Assembly (NCBI GenBank): GCA_038131955.1
Contig: JAYPQK010000009.1
Span: 62,001-126,000 of the forward strand
DNA length: 64,000 nucleotides
Source of the DNA: SHAN690 sp038131955
GTDB lineage: Bacteria > Bacteroidota > Bacteroidia > Flavobacteriales_G > Salibacteraceae
Direction: 5' to 3'
Positions 8,707-18,408 of the stretch are shown one piece after another; the first letter of the stretch is position 1; every line of letters begins with the position of its first letter. The translations under genes were made by a program, and so were the position numbers. Under the pieces are notes generated by a model. That model did not search any database. It was given only the letters and a program-made list of their open reading frames with translations, and was not told the DNA's origin.

Positions 8707-9399
8707 ATGTCAAAGAGGTACGCAGTTATTGGGCTAGGACAATTCGGTAGAGCTATCGCATCGGTGCTCGCGGAAAAAGGGGTTGAGGTGATCGCCGTAG
8801 ATAATAATACGGCCCATATTGAATCGATCAAAGACGATGTGGCCCATGCCATCAAAATGGATGCTACGGATAAAAAGGCATTGATGTCGCAAGGGATCCA
8901 TGAAGTCGATGCCGTAGTACTGGCTATTGGAAAGGATTTTGAAGCCTTGTTGCTCTGTGCGGCTCATCTACTTGAATTGGAAACCGAACGGATCATCGCC
9001 CGAGCACATGGACAGCATCAGCGGATGATCCTGGAAAGGATTGGTGTGCAAGAGATCCTTTCTCCGGAGGATGAAGTAGGAAAGATCGTAGCTGAAAGAC
9101 TGCTGAATCCGAACATCTTGAGCTATTTGGAACTGCCGGACAGCTATGAGATCGTAGAGATCAAAGCTCCCAAGGGAATCATCAACAGATCGTTGGAGGA
9201 CATTGGTTTGCGCGACAAATACAAGCTCACCGTCATCACGATCAAGCGCGAGTTTCACGAGACCAAGAATGGTCAGCAAGTGACCGAGCAACACGTCTTG
9301 GGTGTTCCTAGTTCTAAAACGACCATCACGGAGAACGATACGCTGATGGTTTTTGGCTTGGTGAAAGATATCCAGCGCTTTACAGACATCAACTGCTAA
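8707..9399 (+). CDS. TrkA/KtrA family potassium transport regulatory subunit
   Basis: 230 aa, the size of KtrA-type RCK proteins (single TrkA_N plus TrkA_C). It is cytoplasmic and would gate a membrane K+ channel/transporter in response to bound nucleotide. The N-terminus has the Rossmann motif YAVIGLGQFGRAIASVLAEKG with GxGxFG, an acidic end of beta 2 (AVDNN), and DATDKKAL; the C-terminal RCK-C domain spans about residues 140-225. No ktrB/trkH partner gene is near, which is unusual because the two are often adjacent; the partner must lie elsewhere. Confidence 0.9.
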   Translation: MSKRYAVIGLGQFGRAIASVLAEKGVEVIAVDNNTAHIESIKDDVAHAIKMDATDKKALMSQGIHEVDAVVLAIGKDFEALLLCAAHLLELETERIIARAHGQHQRMILERIGVQEILSPEDEVGKIVAERLLNPNILSYLELPDSYEIVEIKAPKGIINRSLEDIGLRDKYKLTVITIKREFHETKNGQQVTEQHVLGVPSSKTTITENDTLMVFGLVKDIQRFTDINC

Positions 9400-9453
9400 G
9401 GTAGCCCTCTCCGCTGTGTGAGAATTGACACGGATAGAACCATTCCTATTCGT

Positions 9454-9461
9454 TAAATTCG
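9454..9461 (+). promoter_or_regulatory. Possible promoter of the metalloprotease pair
   Basis: TAAATTCG differs from TAnnTTTG at one base. Initiation near 9468 would leave about 14 bases before ATG 9482, matching the leader lengths of other genes in the window. Confidence 0.35.
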
Positions 9462-9481
9462 GACTCCCTAACTCAAACAGC

Positions 9482-11869
9482 ATGAGGAACGTTCTACTTA
9501 TTCTCGCATTTTTCTCTTTCTCCACCGCGGCTTTCACCCAAGATCAGTGTGGTCAAGCGTGGTTTTCAAATCAGTTTCGTGCTGAGCACCCTGAATTGGT
9601 GCAGCAAATAGAGACCAACGAACAGGCACTCTACGAACAAGCGGAACAAATTGACGCTTCTCGAGCAGAGAAGAGAATCATCCCTGTCGTCTTCACTATT
9701 TTGCACGACAACGGTCCTGAGAATATCACGGATGATCAGGTGCTTGACGCGATCCGGATCATGAACGAGGATTTCAATGCGTCTAATCCTGAGTTGGATG
9801 ATGTGATCTCCGCCTTTCAAGGCATCATCGGAGACGGTGATATAGAGCTCCGGTTAGCGACGAAAGATCCCAACGGGAATCCAACCACAGGAATCCAGCG
9901 CGTCGAGTCAAGTCAAACCTATATTGGTGACAATGGCTCTAAGATCAATGGGTGGCCACGGTCGAAGTATTTGAATATTTGGGTGACGGACGTTATCACT
10001 GTCACTGGTGCAAGCGCGTCAGCCTTTGCTATTCTGCCGGCGGATGCCCATAGCCAACCGGGGTTTGATGGTATCATCGCCAATCACCGATATGTTGGGT
10101 CTATTGGCACGGCCATTTCGGATGGAAAGACGCTTTCTCACGAAGCAGGCCACTATTTGGGACTCCGCCATACATGGGGTCCGACCAACTTCGCTGGTTG
10201 CGACGGAACCGCTACCAATCCGAATGATCCTTGCTATGGAGTGAACAACTGTAACTGGGATGATGGCATCTCTGACACACCCAATACAACCGGGGTGTAC
10301 GGAGGGTGTAATACGGCCAAGACCAGCTGTGGTTCATTGGACAACATTCAGAACTTCATGGATTACGCCAATTGCGAAGCGATGTTCACGCAAGGTCAAA
10401 TCAATGTGATGCGCGCAGCTCTTAATTCTTCGATTGCCGAACGTAACAAGCTTTGGACTAGTTCTAACCTAGCTGCTACTGGCACCTCTGAGTTGCTGGT
10501 GGCCGACTACCATGTTGACCGTCCTACTGCTTGCCGAGGTGAGGCAGTGACGTTCTACGATGCTTCAAGATACGATGCAGAGTCTTGGTCTTGGGAGATT
10601 ACGGGTCCGGAGACCTTTACTTCAGAAGAGCAAAACCCAACGTTCACTTTTGGAACCGCTGGTTATTATTCGGTAAAGCTCACGGTGACACAGGGAAGCA
10701 CTACGGAGGAAATTGAAGAGATCGATGCCTTCTTTGTGACTGACGTCTATGGAAACGCTACGCCACTCAAGGAAGATTTTGAGACCCCTCTCGCAGGATG
10801 GGTGACTGTGAACCGAGGCCTTGAGGACGACAAGTACAAGTGGGATTATTCCACCGTTGCGGGTTACGACGACAATTTCTCTTACCTCGTTTATAATGTG
10901 GGCAATGAGGATCACAAGAATCCGGACGAACTGATCTTGAACAGCGTGGATTTTCGACCCATGCAGAAAGCAGATGTGTCCTTCAAGGTGGCTCATGCTC
11001 GTCTCACTTCTACTAGCGATGACCGAATGCGTTTCTCAGTGAGCAAGGATTGCGGTGAGAGTTGGATCAATGTCTGGCAAGGCTCGTCCGTTCAGTTGAG
11101 CGGTGGCAAGATCGCAGGTGCAAGCGTCTACAAACCTTCCTCTCAATCCGACTGGGAATCTTTCACGGTGACCAATGTGCCGCTGGGATGGTTGGGGCCA
11201 AATGCCCTGATCAAGTTCACGTTCGAGCCAGGTGGTGGAAACCAATTGTTCCTCGATAACATCAATATCGATGGAGATTTCTCCGTGATCCCATTCTTGG
11301 TTTATCCGATCAATGGAGCCGATCAGATGAGTAACGGTGTTGCCTTGGATTGGCGAGCTGTTCCCGGAGCGAGCTCTTACGAGTACCAACTGAGTACCAA
11401 CTTGGGATTCTCGTCGGTCGTAGCTAGCGGAACCAATACGGTTGTAGATGATGAGGACTCCGGAAATGACGATACCCAATTCAAGACGGTGGATCTTACC
11501 AATGGACAACAATATTTCTGGCGGGTTCGAGCTAATTTGAATGGGGTGAACAGCGAGTGGAGTGAGATCTGGTCGTTCACTGTTGCCAACGATGGAGTGG
11601 GTATCAGCGAGCTGGATAGAAATGACATGTTCATCTATCCGAACCCGGCTCAAGAAAGACTTTACCTACGACTTCCTGATGAGGTGAGCCAATTGGATGT
11701 CGAGGTCTACTCGATCGAAGGACGCCACATCAGAACGGAACACATTTCATCCTATCAGCCTAGCAATGAACTTAGCTTCAATGTGAAGGATCTGGCCAAC
11801 GGAGTGTACATGCTTCGGGCGAGAGGAATGAACATGGAGTGGAATCAACGGTTTATCATTAACCGTTAA
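9482..11869 (+). CDS. Secreted M43 (pappalysin-like) zinc metalloprotease with T9SS sorting domain
   Basis: 795 aa from ATG 9482, where a Sec signal peptide starts (MRNVLLILAFFSFSTAAFTQ); an upstream in-frame TTG adds a tail that spoils the signal peptide. The zinc site HEAGHYLGLRH (H220, E221, H224, H230) and the Met-turn NFMDYAN (M293) place it in peptidase family M43, metzincin clan. Then follow a PKD-like domain (about 350-410), a MAM/choice-of-anchor-J-like beta sandwich (about 430-600), a fibronectin-III-like segment (about 610-700) and a T9SS type A sorting domain beginning IYPNPAQ. It is probably exported across the outer membrane and retained or released there. It is paralogous to the next gene, 20 bases downstream. 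Confidence 0.92.
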   Translation: MRNVLLILAFFSFSTAAFTQDQCGQAWFSNQFRAEHPELVQQIETNEQALYEQAEQIDASRAEKRIIPVVFTILHDNGPENITDDQVLDAIRIMNEDFNASNPELDDVISAFQGIIGDGDIELRLATKDPNGNPTTGIQRVESSQTYIGDNGSKINGWPRSKYLNIWVTDVITVTGASASAFAILPADAHSQPGFDGIIANHRYVGSIGTAISDGKTLSHEAGHYLGLRHTWGPTNFAGCDGTATNPNDPCYGVNNCNWDDGISDTPNTTGVYGGCNTAKTSCGSLDNIQNFMDYANCEAMFTQGQINVMRAALNSSIAERNKLWTSSNLAATGTSELLVADYHVDRPTACRGEAVTFYDASRYDAESWSWEITGPETFTSEEQNPTFTFGTAGYYSVKLTVTQGSTTEEIEEIDAFFVTDVYGNATPLKEDFETPLAGWVTVNRGLEDDKYKWDYSTVAGYDDNFSYLVYNVGNEDHKNPDELILNSVDFRPMQKADVSFKVAHARLTSTSDDRMRFSVSKDCGESWINVWQGSSVQLSGGKIAGASVYKPSSQSDWESFTVTNVPLGWLGPNALIKFTFEPGGGNQLFLDNINIDGDFSVIPFLVYPINGADQMSNGVALDWRAVPGASSYEYQLSTNLGFSSVVASGTNTVVDDEDSGNDDTQFKTVDLTNGQQYFWRVRANLNGVNSEWSEIWSFTVANDGVGISELDRNDMFIYPNPAQERLYLRLPDEVSQLDVEVYSIEGRHIRTEHISSYQPSNELSFNVKDLANGVYMLRARGMNMEWNQRFIINR

Positions 11870-11889
11870 GCATCGAAGATCAATAGTAC

Positions 11890-14262
11890 ATGAGTAAGTA
11901 TTTTGTTGCAGCTCTGCTTGGGCTGGCAGGTATGGACGTGAATGCCCAGGAAGTATGTGGGACAGATTTTCTGTTCAATCAAATGGTAGAAAAGGATCCA
12001 AGTGTCCTTGAACGAAGAGAAGCAGAAGAAGAGCGTATTCAAGCGCTAGTGGAATCGGGTGCCGTCTCTCGCGACGGTTCGACCTATGTGATCCCCACCG
12101 TGGTTCATGTGATCTACAGCAGCTGCGAAGGAAACATCTCGAGAGCGCAAGTGGAAGATGGGATCGACATCCTCAATCGTGCGATGAACAATATTTTGGA
12201 GGATTCTTCCGTGGTTCGAGAGGAGTTTCAAGATCACATGGGTGCGCTTGACATCGAGTTTCGATTGGCTAAGATCGACCCGGCGGGAAATCCAACCGAT
12301 GGCATCAATCGTCGCCAGTCTTCCTTGGCTACCAATGCAAATGACAATGTAAAGTCTTTGGAGAACTGGGGGAATAATTCATCTCGAAGGTATTTCCAGA
12401 TTTGGGTAGTGGAGAATATCAATATAGGAATGAGTGGTCAGGTCAACGGATACGCTTATTTCCCGAATACCGTTTCTTGGAATCAATGGGGGGTGGTGAT
12501 TCGAAATGATAAGATCGGTTCCATTGGAACTTCGAATGCCGACGGGTCTACGCTGAGCCATGAGGTCGGACACAACTTCAACCTTTATCACACTTTCCAA
12601 GATGGTTGCGGCTCATCCTGTTCGTCGACTGGAGATCGCGTTTGTGACACCCCTCCAGCGGCTAATCCCGATTGGGCCTGCAGTTCCTCTACGAATACCT
12701 GCACCAACGATGCCGGGAGCGGAAGTCCGTTTGGCTTCGGCACGCCTGACATGATGGAGAACATCATGAGCTACTCTAGTTGTCGCCATATTTTCACCAA
12801 TGGACAGGTCGATCGTATGAGGACATGGTCACTGGATCAATACAGTCACATCGAAGGTCTGTATGCCGAGGATAACTTGATCGCAACAGGAGTTGGAGGT
12901 TTCCAACAGGCGCATTTTGCATCACAGAATGAATTCATCATAGCGGATCAACCCACTATCATGGAGGATCGCACCCTCTATGAATCGGATGGCTGGAAAT
13001 GGGATTTTGGCGCTAGTTCATTTCCTCCGACTTCTAATGAAGAGAATCCAGAGGTTACCTTCATCCATCCGGGCTTGATGCCGGTAAGCTTTACGGCCTA
13101 CTACCAAGGAGACAGCTTGGAGGTTCAGCGCGATGTAATGGTGGTTTCAGAGAGAGGGATCCCGACGCCATTCGTTCACAGCTTCGAAGAAGCGTCATCG
13201 CTTCCTACGGCAGATTGGTTCGCGACCGATACAGATTTGGATGGAAACACTTGGACGATCACCAATTCGGCTGGATTTTCTGGTGATCAATCGATCATGA
13301 TCGAGAATGTTTCAGAGTGCGTGGCTACTTCTGATATGCTTACGTCTGCCACGTTGGATCTGGAGGCCTTTCAGCAGGCCAGCTTGGATTTTAGAGTCGC
13401 GTACGCTCAAACTTCGATCTCTAGCAACGACATCCTCAGACTTTGGATGACCCGTGATTACGGTCAGAGTTGGGTTCTAGTTTGGGTGCGTGGAGGTACG
13501 GGACTGCGGTCAGTCAACGATTACAAGGCATCGAATTGGGCGCCTGAATCCTCTTCGGAATGGCAGTCATTCTCGGTCAACTTCAGCAATTCATTCAAGC
13601 GGGAAGGAACCATCGTCCGGTTCGAATTCGTAGGTGACGGTGGAAGCAACCTTTACATCGATGACATAGAAGTTACCGGAACATACAAGAATCAGGTGTT
13701 CCTGGTTTCTCCTGCTAATGGTGAGTTGGGTATGCCAAAAGATGTGCTCATAGATTGGAAGGCCGTCGGTGAGGTAGATTTTTATGAGTATCAGATCGAC
13801 AGACTTAGCAGTTTTGACTCTGAATACTTCATGTCGGGAACCATCGACTACATTGATGAGTCACCAGAGAATGAAGACACTGAATTCCTAGCCGAGGATC
13901 TCCAACTCGATTCCAAGTACTATTGGCGAGTGAGGGCCAGCAAAGATGGCGTGTATACCGAATGGAGTGTGACGCGAAACTTCCGCATCAGTGGAGATGG
14001 TGTTGGTTTTGAGGATATTGTTGATGAGAGTTCATTCTCTCTGTATCCCAATCCCACGAAGGATGCCTTTACAGTGAAGAGCAACGCACAGATCCAACTT
14101 GTTCAAGTGTTGGATGTCAGCGGTCGTGTGGTTCGAACTCAAGCGTTTGGTAGTGCCAAGCAGGGCACGATCGACGTTTCAGACCTGCAGTCAGGAACCT
14201 ATTTCGCGGTGATCGAGACGAGTGAAGGAACCCAGGTGGTTAAGCCTGTGGTCATCCAGTAG
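11890..14262 (+). CDS. Second secreted M43 metalloprotease with T9SS sorting domain
   Basis: 790 aa, same architecture as the upstream neighbour: signal peptide (MSKYFVAALLGLAGMDVNAQ), M43 protease with HEVGHNFNLYH (H224) and Met-turn NIMSYSSCRH, then a PKD-like region, a beta sandwich, a fibronectin-III-like module and a C-terminal sorting domain beginning LYPNPTKD. The catalytic residues are intact. Identity with the first protease is clear in the catalytic and C-terminal parts, but the sequences are well diverged, so this is an old tandem duplication. With 20 bases between the two genes and no terminator they are probably one transcript. The stop overlaps the convergent EamA gene by 11 bases. 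Confidence 0.92.
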   Translation: MSKYFVAALLGLAGMDVNAQEVCGTDFLFNQMVEKDPSVLERREAEEERIQALVESGAVSRDGSTYVIPTVVHVIYSSCEGNISRAQVEDGIDILNRAMNNILEDSSVVREEFQDHMGALDIEFRLAKIDPAGNPTDGINRRQSSLATNANDNVKSLENWGNNSSRRYFQIWVVENINIGMSGQVNGYAYFPNTVSWNQWGVVIRNDKIGSIGTSNADGSTLSHEVGHNFNLYHTFQDGCGSSCSSTGDRVCDTPPAANPDWACSSSTNTCTNDAGSGSPFGFGTPDMMENIMSYSSCRHIFTNGQVDRMRTWSLDQYSHIEGLYAEDNLIATGVGGFQQAHFASQNEFIIADQPTIMEDRTLYESDGWKWDFGASSFPPTSNEENPEVTFIHPGLMPVSFTAYYQGDSLEVQRDVMVVSERGIPTPFVHSFEEASSLPTADWFATDTDLDGNTWTITNSAGFSGDQSIMIENVSECVATSDMLTSATLDLEAFQQASLDFRVAYAQTSISSNDILRLWMTRDYGQSWVLVWVRGGTGLRSVNDYKASNWAPESSSEWQSFSVNFSNSFKREGTIVRFEFVGDGGSNLYIDDIEVTGTYKNQVFLVSPANGELGMPKDVLIDWKAVGEVDFYEYQIDRLSSFDSEYFMSGTIDYIDESPENEDTEFLAEDLQLDSKYYWRVRASKDGVYTEWSVTRNFRISGDGVGFEDIVDESSFSLYPNPTKDAFTVKSNAQIQLVQVLDVSGRVVRTQAFGSAKQGTIDVSDLQSGTYFAVIETSEGTQVVKPVVIQ

Positions 14263-15166
14263 GCTTCGGCTTCGTTTTTCGTATGCTGACGAGGTACACC
14301 CCGGTGAAGATCAAGATCGCCGCGACTACCTTGATCCAATGAAGCTCTTCCACGCCAAGGGTTAGGCTCAATGCGCCGGCTAGAACAGGCTGCAAATAGA
14401 TGTAGGCACTGACTACTGAAGGACTCACTGTTTTCATCGCGTATACGTTGAGAAAGTAAGCCATGAAGGTTACGCCAACCACCACGTATACCACTCCCCA
14501 AAAGATGTCTGTTGGCATATCCTGCCAATCAACCTCTAGCGCCTGTGAGCAGCCAAATGGAAAGACCATTACGCTTCCGAAGGTGAAGACCCATTTGATC
14601 ACCGTCATGGGTTCATACTTTGCCATCAGAGGCTTCACTGTTACTAAGTAGATACCGTAGCTGATCGCGTTGATCAAGATCATCCCGTCTCCCAATGGGT
14701 CTCCTGCGCGCCATTCAATGTCACTGTATCCGAGCAGCAGGGGTAGAACTATGATCATCAACGAGCCGACTAGGCCTAAAGTGATCCCGGTAACCTTGGT
14801 AATGGTGATTCGCTCCTTTAATATGACTGCCGCAGCTAGGAGCACCAGAATAGGGTTGGAGGTCATAATGACGCTAGCGTTGAGCGGGGAGGTGATGTTC
14901 AATCCGTTGAAAAAGAAGAGCTGATTGATGGCTACACCAAAGAGGGCGGCCTGAATGAATTTCGGATAATCCTCCCGGAGGATCTTCTCCTTGGATGTGA
15001 ATCGATGCACCAGCCAGAAAAGGATCGTAGCACCAAAAACACGGTAGAAGATGAATCCAGACGGGCCGATGAATTCGGGCATGATGCCTTTAGCTACGAT
15101 GTAGTTCACCGCATAGAGGATGCCCACGACCATGAGGGCCAAGTGCGCCTTTGTGGAATTAGTCAT
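14252..15166 (-). CDS. EamA/DMT-family transporter
   Basis: 304 aa inner-membrane protein with ten hydrophobic helices in two homologous EamA halves (about residues 8-145 and 160-295). Each half has the family's polar-Gly pattern (YAVNYIVAKG; PLNASVIMTSNPILVLLAA; SVVSAYIYLQPVLAGALSL). Members export amino acids, nucleobases or other metabolites; the substrate cannot be read here. The start overlaps the stop of the ArsC-like gene by 8 bases, so the two are one operon with coupled translation. Confidence 0.88.
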   Translation of the reverse strand: MTNSTKAHLALMVVGILYAVNYIVAKGIMPEFIGPSGFIFYRVFGATILFWLVHRFTSKEKILREDYPKFIQAALFGVAINQLFFFNGLNITSPLNASVIMTSNPILVLLAAAVILKERITITKVTGITLGLVGSLMIIVLPLLLGYSDIEWRAGDPLGDGMILINAISYGIYLVTVKPLMAKYEPMTVIKWVFTFGSVMVFPFGCSQALEVDWQDMPTDIFWGVVYVVVGVTFMAYFLNVYAMKTVSPSVVSAYIYLQPVLAGALSLTLGVEELHWIKVVAAILIFTGVYLVSIRKTKPKPTG

Positions 15167-15509
15167 TCAGCGCTTGTTGGATGGCTTCGACGGTCTTTTT
15201 GCTGTTCCCGACGAACGATCGATCACCGATGATGTAGACCGGACGCTTCAGAAAGGTGTATTCTCCCAGAATGAGTTTGCGAAAGTCAGCGTCAGAAAGC
15301 TCTTTTTCATGGAGTCCTTGGGCGCGAAACTTCATCGCTCTCTTATTGAATAGGGCTTCGTAACTCCCGTGCTCCTCCATGAGGCGATCCAAAGTTGCTC
15401 CATCGATGTTCTCTGCCTTGATGTCTTGGGTTTCGAATCCTTCCGTTCCCGTTTCTCCCATGATCCGTTTACACGTATCGCAAGTGCTGAGATAATAGAT
15501 CTTCTTCAT
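15159..15509 (-). CDS. ArsC/Spx/YffB-family thioredoxin-fold protein
   Basis: 116 aa from ATG 15509; an ATG two codons upstream at 15515 is possible, but the promoter position favours 15509 (leader about 12 bases). It has the N-terminal CxxC of the family (CDTC, residues 10-13) and a C-terminal LKRPVYIIGDRSFVGN segment, equivalent to the RP(v/i) turn of arsenate reductase and Spx. Whether it reduces arsenate, binds RNA polymerase or does something else cannot be decided; no ars genes are near. First gene of a two-gene operon with the EamA transporter. Confidence 0.85.
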   Translation of the reverse strand: MKKIYYLSTCDTCKRIMGETGTEGFETQDIKAENIDGATLDRLMEEHGSYEALFNKRAMKFRAQGLHEKELSDADFRKLILGEYTFLKRPVYIIGDRSFVGNSKKTVEAIQQALND

Positions 15510-15527
15510 CGTCATTCGTTGAGGGCT

Positions 15528-15535
15528 CAAAGTTA
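15528..15535 (-). promoter_or_regulatory. Promoter -7 element for the ArsC-like/EamA operon
   Basis: The minus strand reads TAACTTTG, a full TAnnTTTG match. Start of transcription near 15521. Confidence 0.55.
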
Positions 15536-15622
15536 GTGTTATGGCATTGGACGAATTGAAGGCTTTTTGTGAGTTCACACTTCTCATACCTCCGCATAAG
15601 GGCTTTCTTTGCATAGTACGCC

Positions 15623-16723
15623 ATGGCGCGAAGTAGGAATCCCATACGGCAATTGCTCTCTCCCAGTAAGGTCTTCATTCCGATCGGAATTGGATTGGCG
15701 ATCGTGGCCTTTTTTCTAATTCGTGACTATAATGCCCAAAAAGACGCTCTCATGGCGATCGACTGGACGTGGACGTCGACCCTCTGGTTTCTCGTTGCCT
15801 TGATCATGGTCGCCCTACGAGATGTGGGTTACATGATCCGTATCCGGATTCTGACCGACAAGCAGTTGGGTTGGCGACAGGCCTTCGATGTCATCATACT
15901 GTGGGAGTTTGCTTCTTCCATCACACCGAGTATCGTTGGGGGTTCAAGCGTGGCGATCTTCATCGTTAATCGAGAGAAGATACCGCTGGGTAGAAGTACG
16001 GCAGTGGTCATGATCACGGCCTTCCTCGATGAGCTATTCTACGTGCTCATGGTGCCTTTGGTGCTGTTAATAGTCGGGTTAGACAATCTCTTCCCGGTGG
16101 CGCTACAGAAGGAATTCTTCGGTGTGACTCTAGGAGCTCGAGAGATCTTTGTCGTTGGCTATGTATTCATCCTGCTGTTAATCACCTTGATCTGGCTCGG
16201 GATCTTCCGTTTTCCCAAGGCCGCAAGGCGATTGATCGTGAGCGTGTTCTCGCTTCCATACTTGAAGAAGTGGCGCCGTGGCGCCGTAGATACTAGCAAT
16301 GATCTGATCACGACCAGCGTTGAGCTGCGATCTAAACCCTTTTCATTCTGGATCTCGGCATTCGTGGCAACATTCCTTTCCTGGACCGCACGCTTCTGGG
16401 TCGTTAACTTTTTGATCCTCTCTTTCACCCTCGCTGATCTTTCGATCCTGGATCACTTCATGATCTACGCTAGACAATTGGTCATGTGGGTCATCCTCCT
16501 GATCTCTCCCACGCCGGGTGGAAGTGGGGTCGCGGAAGTGGCATTCTCGGGTTTCTTGCAAGAGTTCATCCTGCCTACAGGCTTGGCCATTTCGATCGGC
16601 GTGATCTGGCGGATCATTTCCTACTATCCCTACCTCTTGATGGGAGCCATCATTCTTCCGCGCTGGATACAAAGGGTTTATTTGGGGAGGAAATTGATCA
16701 AATTCAAGTCGCCTGAGGAGTGA
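15623..16723 (+). CDS. Flippase-like membrane protein (LPG synthase TM / UPF0104 family)
   Basis: 366 aa with about eight membrane helices. The region 75-110 (RILTDKQLGWRQAFDVIILWEFASSITPSIVGG) and the SPTPGGSGVAE motif near 300 are hallmarks of the family that includes the membrane half of MprF lysyl-phosphatidylglycerol synthase. Stand-alone members are thought to move lipids or lipid-linked substrates, but the cargo is unknown. The stop codon abuts the stop of the convergent thioesterase gene with no base between. Confidence 0.85.
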   Translation: MARSRNPIRQLLSPSKVFIPIGIGLAIVAFFLIRDYNAQKDALMAIDWTWTSTLWFLVALIMVALRDVGYMIRIRILTDKQLGWRQAFDVIILWEFASSITPSIVGGSSVAIFIVNREKIPLGRSTAVVMITAFLDELFYVLMVPLVLLIVGLDNLFPVALQKEFFGVTLGAREIFVVGYVFILLLITLIWLGIFRFPKAARRLIVSVFSLPYLKKWRRGAVDTSNDLITTSVELRSKPFSFWISAFVATFLSWTARFWVVNFLILSFTLADLSILDHFMIYARQLVMWVILLISPTPGGSGVAEVAFSGFLQEFILPTGLAISIGVIWRIISYYPYLLMGAIILPRWIQRVYLGRKLIKFKSPEE

Positions 16724-17167
16724 TCACTGATCTGCGTACCCGGGAATATCCGATAAGGAGCGCTTACTCCTGACAAATAGCCCTTCGCCCCTAGATAGCA
16801 CTTTCCCCTCCTCATTGTAGAGCGTGGCCTTAGCGATGATGCCGGATTCGTCCTCCTTCAAGATCTCTCCCTCGCAGCGGAGTTGACCTTCGCTGAACGG
16901 CCTTCTTAGGTCCACTTTGAATTCTTTGGTCACGAGAAAAGCATCGGTGATGTGGGAGGCGGCTGCGAAGTAGGCGGTGTCATCCATCATTCGGAAGTAG
17001 ATCGCACCGTGCATACCACCCGCTGCGTGGTGGAATCGATCATCCACCGTGAAGGTGATCTCAGCCCTCCCGGCGCCGATCTCGAGTTGGGTTCCGGCGA
17101 AGATGCCTTTGTTGACCTTGGCGCCGAGGTACATCTGTTTTAGTCGTTTCCAATGCGATTCATCCAT
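16724..17167 (-). CDS. PaaI/YiiD-type hotdog thioesterase
   Basis: 147 aa from ATG 17167 (MDESHWKRLKQMYLGAKVN), the normal size for a hotdog-fold acyl-CoA thioesterase; the longer frame adds a non-conserved tail. Visible family segment: HHAAGGMHGAIYFRMMDDTAYFAA, where the HGG-like turn and the following acidic residue form the active region, and a beta strand FKVDLRRPF. The acyl substrate is unknown. It is divergent from the transsulfuration enzyme. Confidence 0.85.
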   Translation of the reverse strand: MDESHWKRLKQMYLGAKVNKGIFAGTQLEIGAGRAEITFTVDDRFHHAAGGMHGAIYFRMMDDTAYFAAASHITDAFLVTKEFKVDLRRPFSEGQLRCEGEILKEDESGIIAKATLYNEEGKVLSRGEGLFVRSKRSLSDIPGYADQ

Positions 17168-17241
17168 GGTCGAAAAATGCACAATCCTCTCCGCAGTACC
17201 AAACGTTGGTTTTCGGGTTGCAAGGCTATACATTCGCGTTC

Positions 17242-18393
17242 ATGAAGAAAGCAATGAAATTCGGAACCAAGGCGATCCATGCCGGTCTGGAACCAGATCC
17301 CGCAACCGGGGCGATCATGACCCCGATCTATCAAACTTCTACCTACGCACAGCCTCGACCTGGCGTGCACAAAGGGTATGAATACAGTAGAACCTTGAAC
17401 CCGACGCGCGATGCCCTCGAGAAGAACCTCGCGGCGCTTGAAAACGCTAAGTACGGATTGGCTTTCGGCAGTGGCTTGGCGGCCATCGATGCTTGCATGC
17501 GTCTGCTAGACCCTGGAGACGAAGTGATCAGCACCAACGACCTCTACGGGGGTACCTATCGACTCTTCACCAAAGTGCATGAGCGATACGGCCTGAAGTT
17601 TCATTTCACGGGAATGCAGTCGCCAAATGATATCAAAGGCTTGATCAACGAAAAGACCAAGATGATCTGGGTAGAGACGCCCACCAATCCGACGATGAAC
17701 ATCATCGATGTCGCAGCATTTGCCAAAGTAGCGAAGGAGCACAACCTGATCTTGGTGGCGGATAACACCTTTGCTTCTCCTTATTTGCAGAATCCGATCG
17801 ATCTCGGTGCGGACATAGTCATGCACAGTGTGACCAAGTACATTGGTGGACACAGCGACGTAGTCATGGGCTTCCTCGCCTTGAACGATGATAAGATGCG
17901 CGAGGACCTGGCATTCATTCAAAACTCTGTTGGAGCGGTTCCTGGACCTATGGATAGCTTTTTAGTACTTCGAGGAATAAAAACGCTACACCTACGCATG
18001 CAGCGACACTGTGAGAACGGTGTTAAGGTGGCGCATTGGCTCAAGGAGCACCCAAAGGTGGATAAGGTCTTCTGGCCTGGGTTTGAAAGTCATCCAAATC
18101 ACGAAGTGGCGAAAGCGCAGATGCGTGATTTTGGCGGAATGATCAGCTTTACGCTCAAGGGAGACAGCCTCGATCAAGCCTTTGACGTCGTTTCCAAGAT
18201 GGAGGTATTCACCCTCGCTGAATCTTTGGGTGGAGTCGAGTCCTTGGCGGGTCACCCGGCGAGTATGACCCATGCGGCCATACCAAAGCCAGAGCGATTG
18301 AAGGTCGGGATCACCGACTCCCTCATCCGCTTGAGCGTAGGAGTGGAAGATGTCGAAGATCTATTGGCCGATCTGGAGCACGCACTTTCCTGA
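17242..18393 (+). CDS. Cystathionine gamma-synthase/gamma-lyase family PLP enzyme
   Basis: 383 aa from ATG 17242; the in-frame ATG at 17254 gives MKFGTKAIHAG, the start seen in many relatives, and may be the true one. Cys/Met metabolism PLP family: PIYQTSTY at the N-terminus, SGLAAIDA near 80, DNTFASPYLQNP near 178 and the PLP lysine in HSVTKYIGGHSDVVMG (about K200). It ends SLGGVESLAGHPASMTHA plus an IRLSVGVED motif. Members make or split cystathionine, or release methanethiol or H2S; sequence alone does not decide. UbiA follows after 15 bases. Confidence 0.9.
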   Translation: MKKAMKFGTKAIHAGLEPDPATGAIMTPIYQTSTYAQPRPGVHKGYEYSRTLNPTRDALEKNLAALENAKYGLAFGSGLAAIDACMRLLDPGDEVISTNDLYGGTYRLFTKVHERYGLKFHFTGMQSPNDIKGLINEKTKMIWVETPTNPTMNIIDVAAFAKVAKEHNLILVADNTFASPYLQNPIDLGADIVMHSVTKYIGGHSDVVMGFLALNDDKMREDLAFIQNSVGAVPGPMDSFLVLRGIKTLHLRMQRHCENGVKVAHWLKEHPKVDKVFWPGFESHPNHEVAKAQMRDFGGMISFTLKGDSLDQAFDVVSKMEVFTLAESLGGVESLAGHPASMTHAAIPKPERLKVGITDSLIRLSVGVEDVEDLLADLEHALS

Positions 18394-18408
18394 TCATTAC
18401 ATCAAAGG

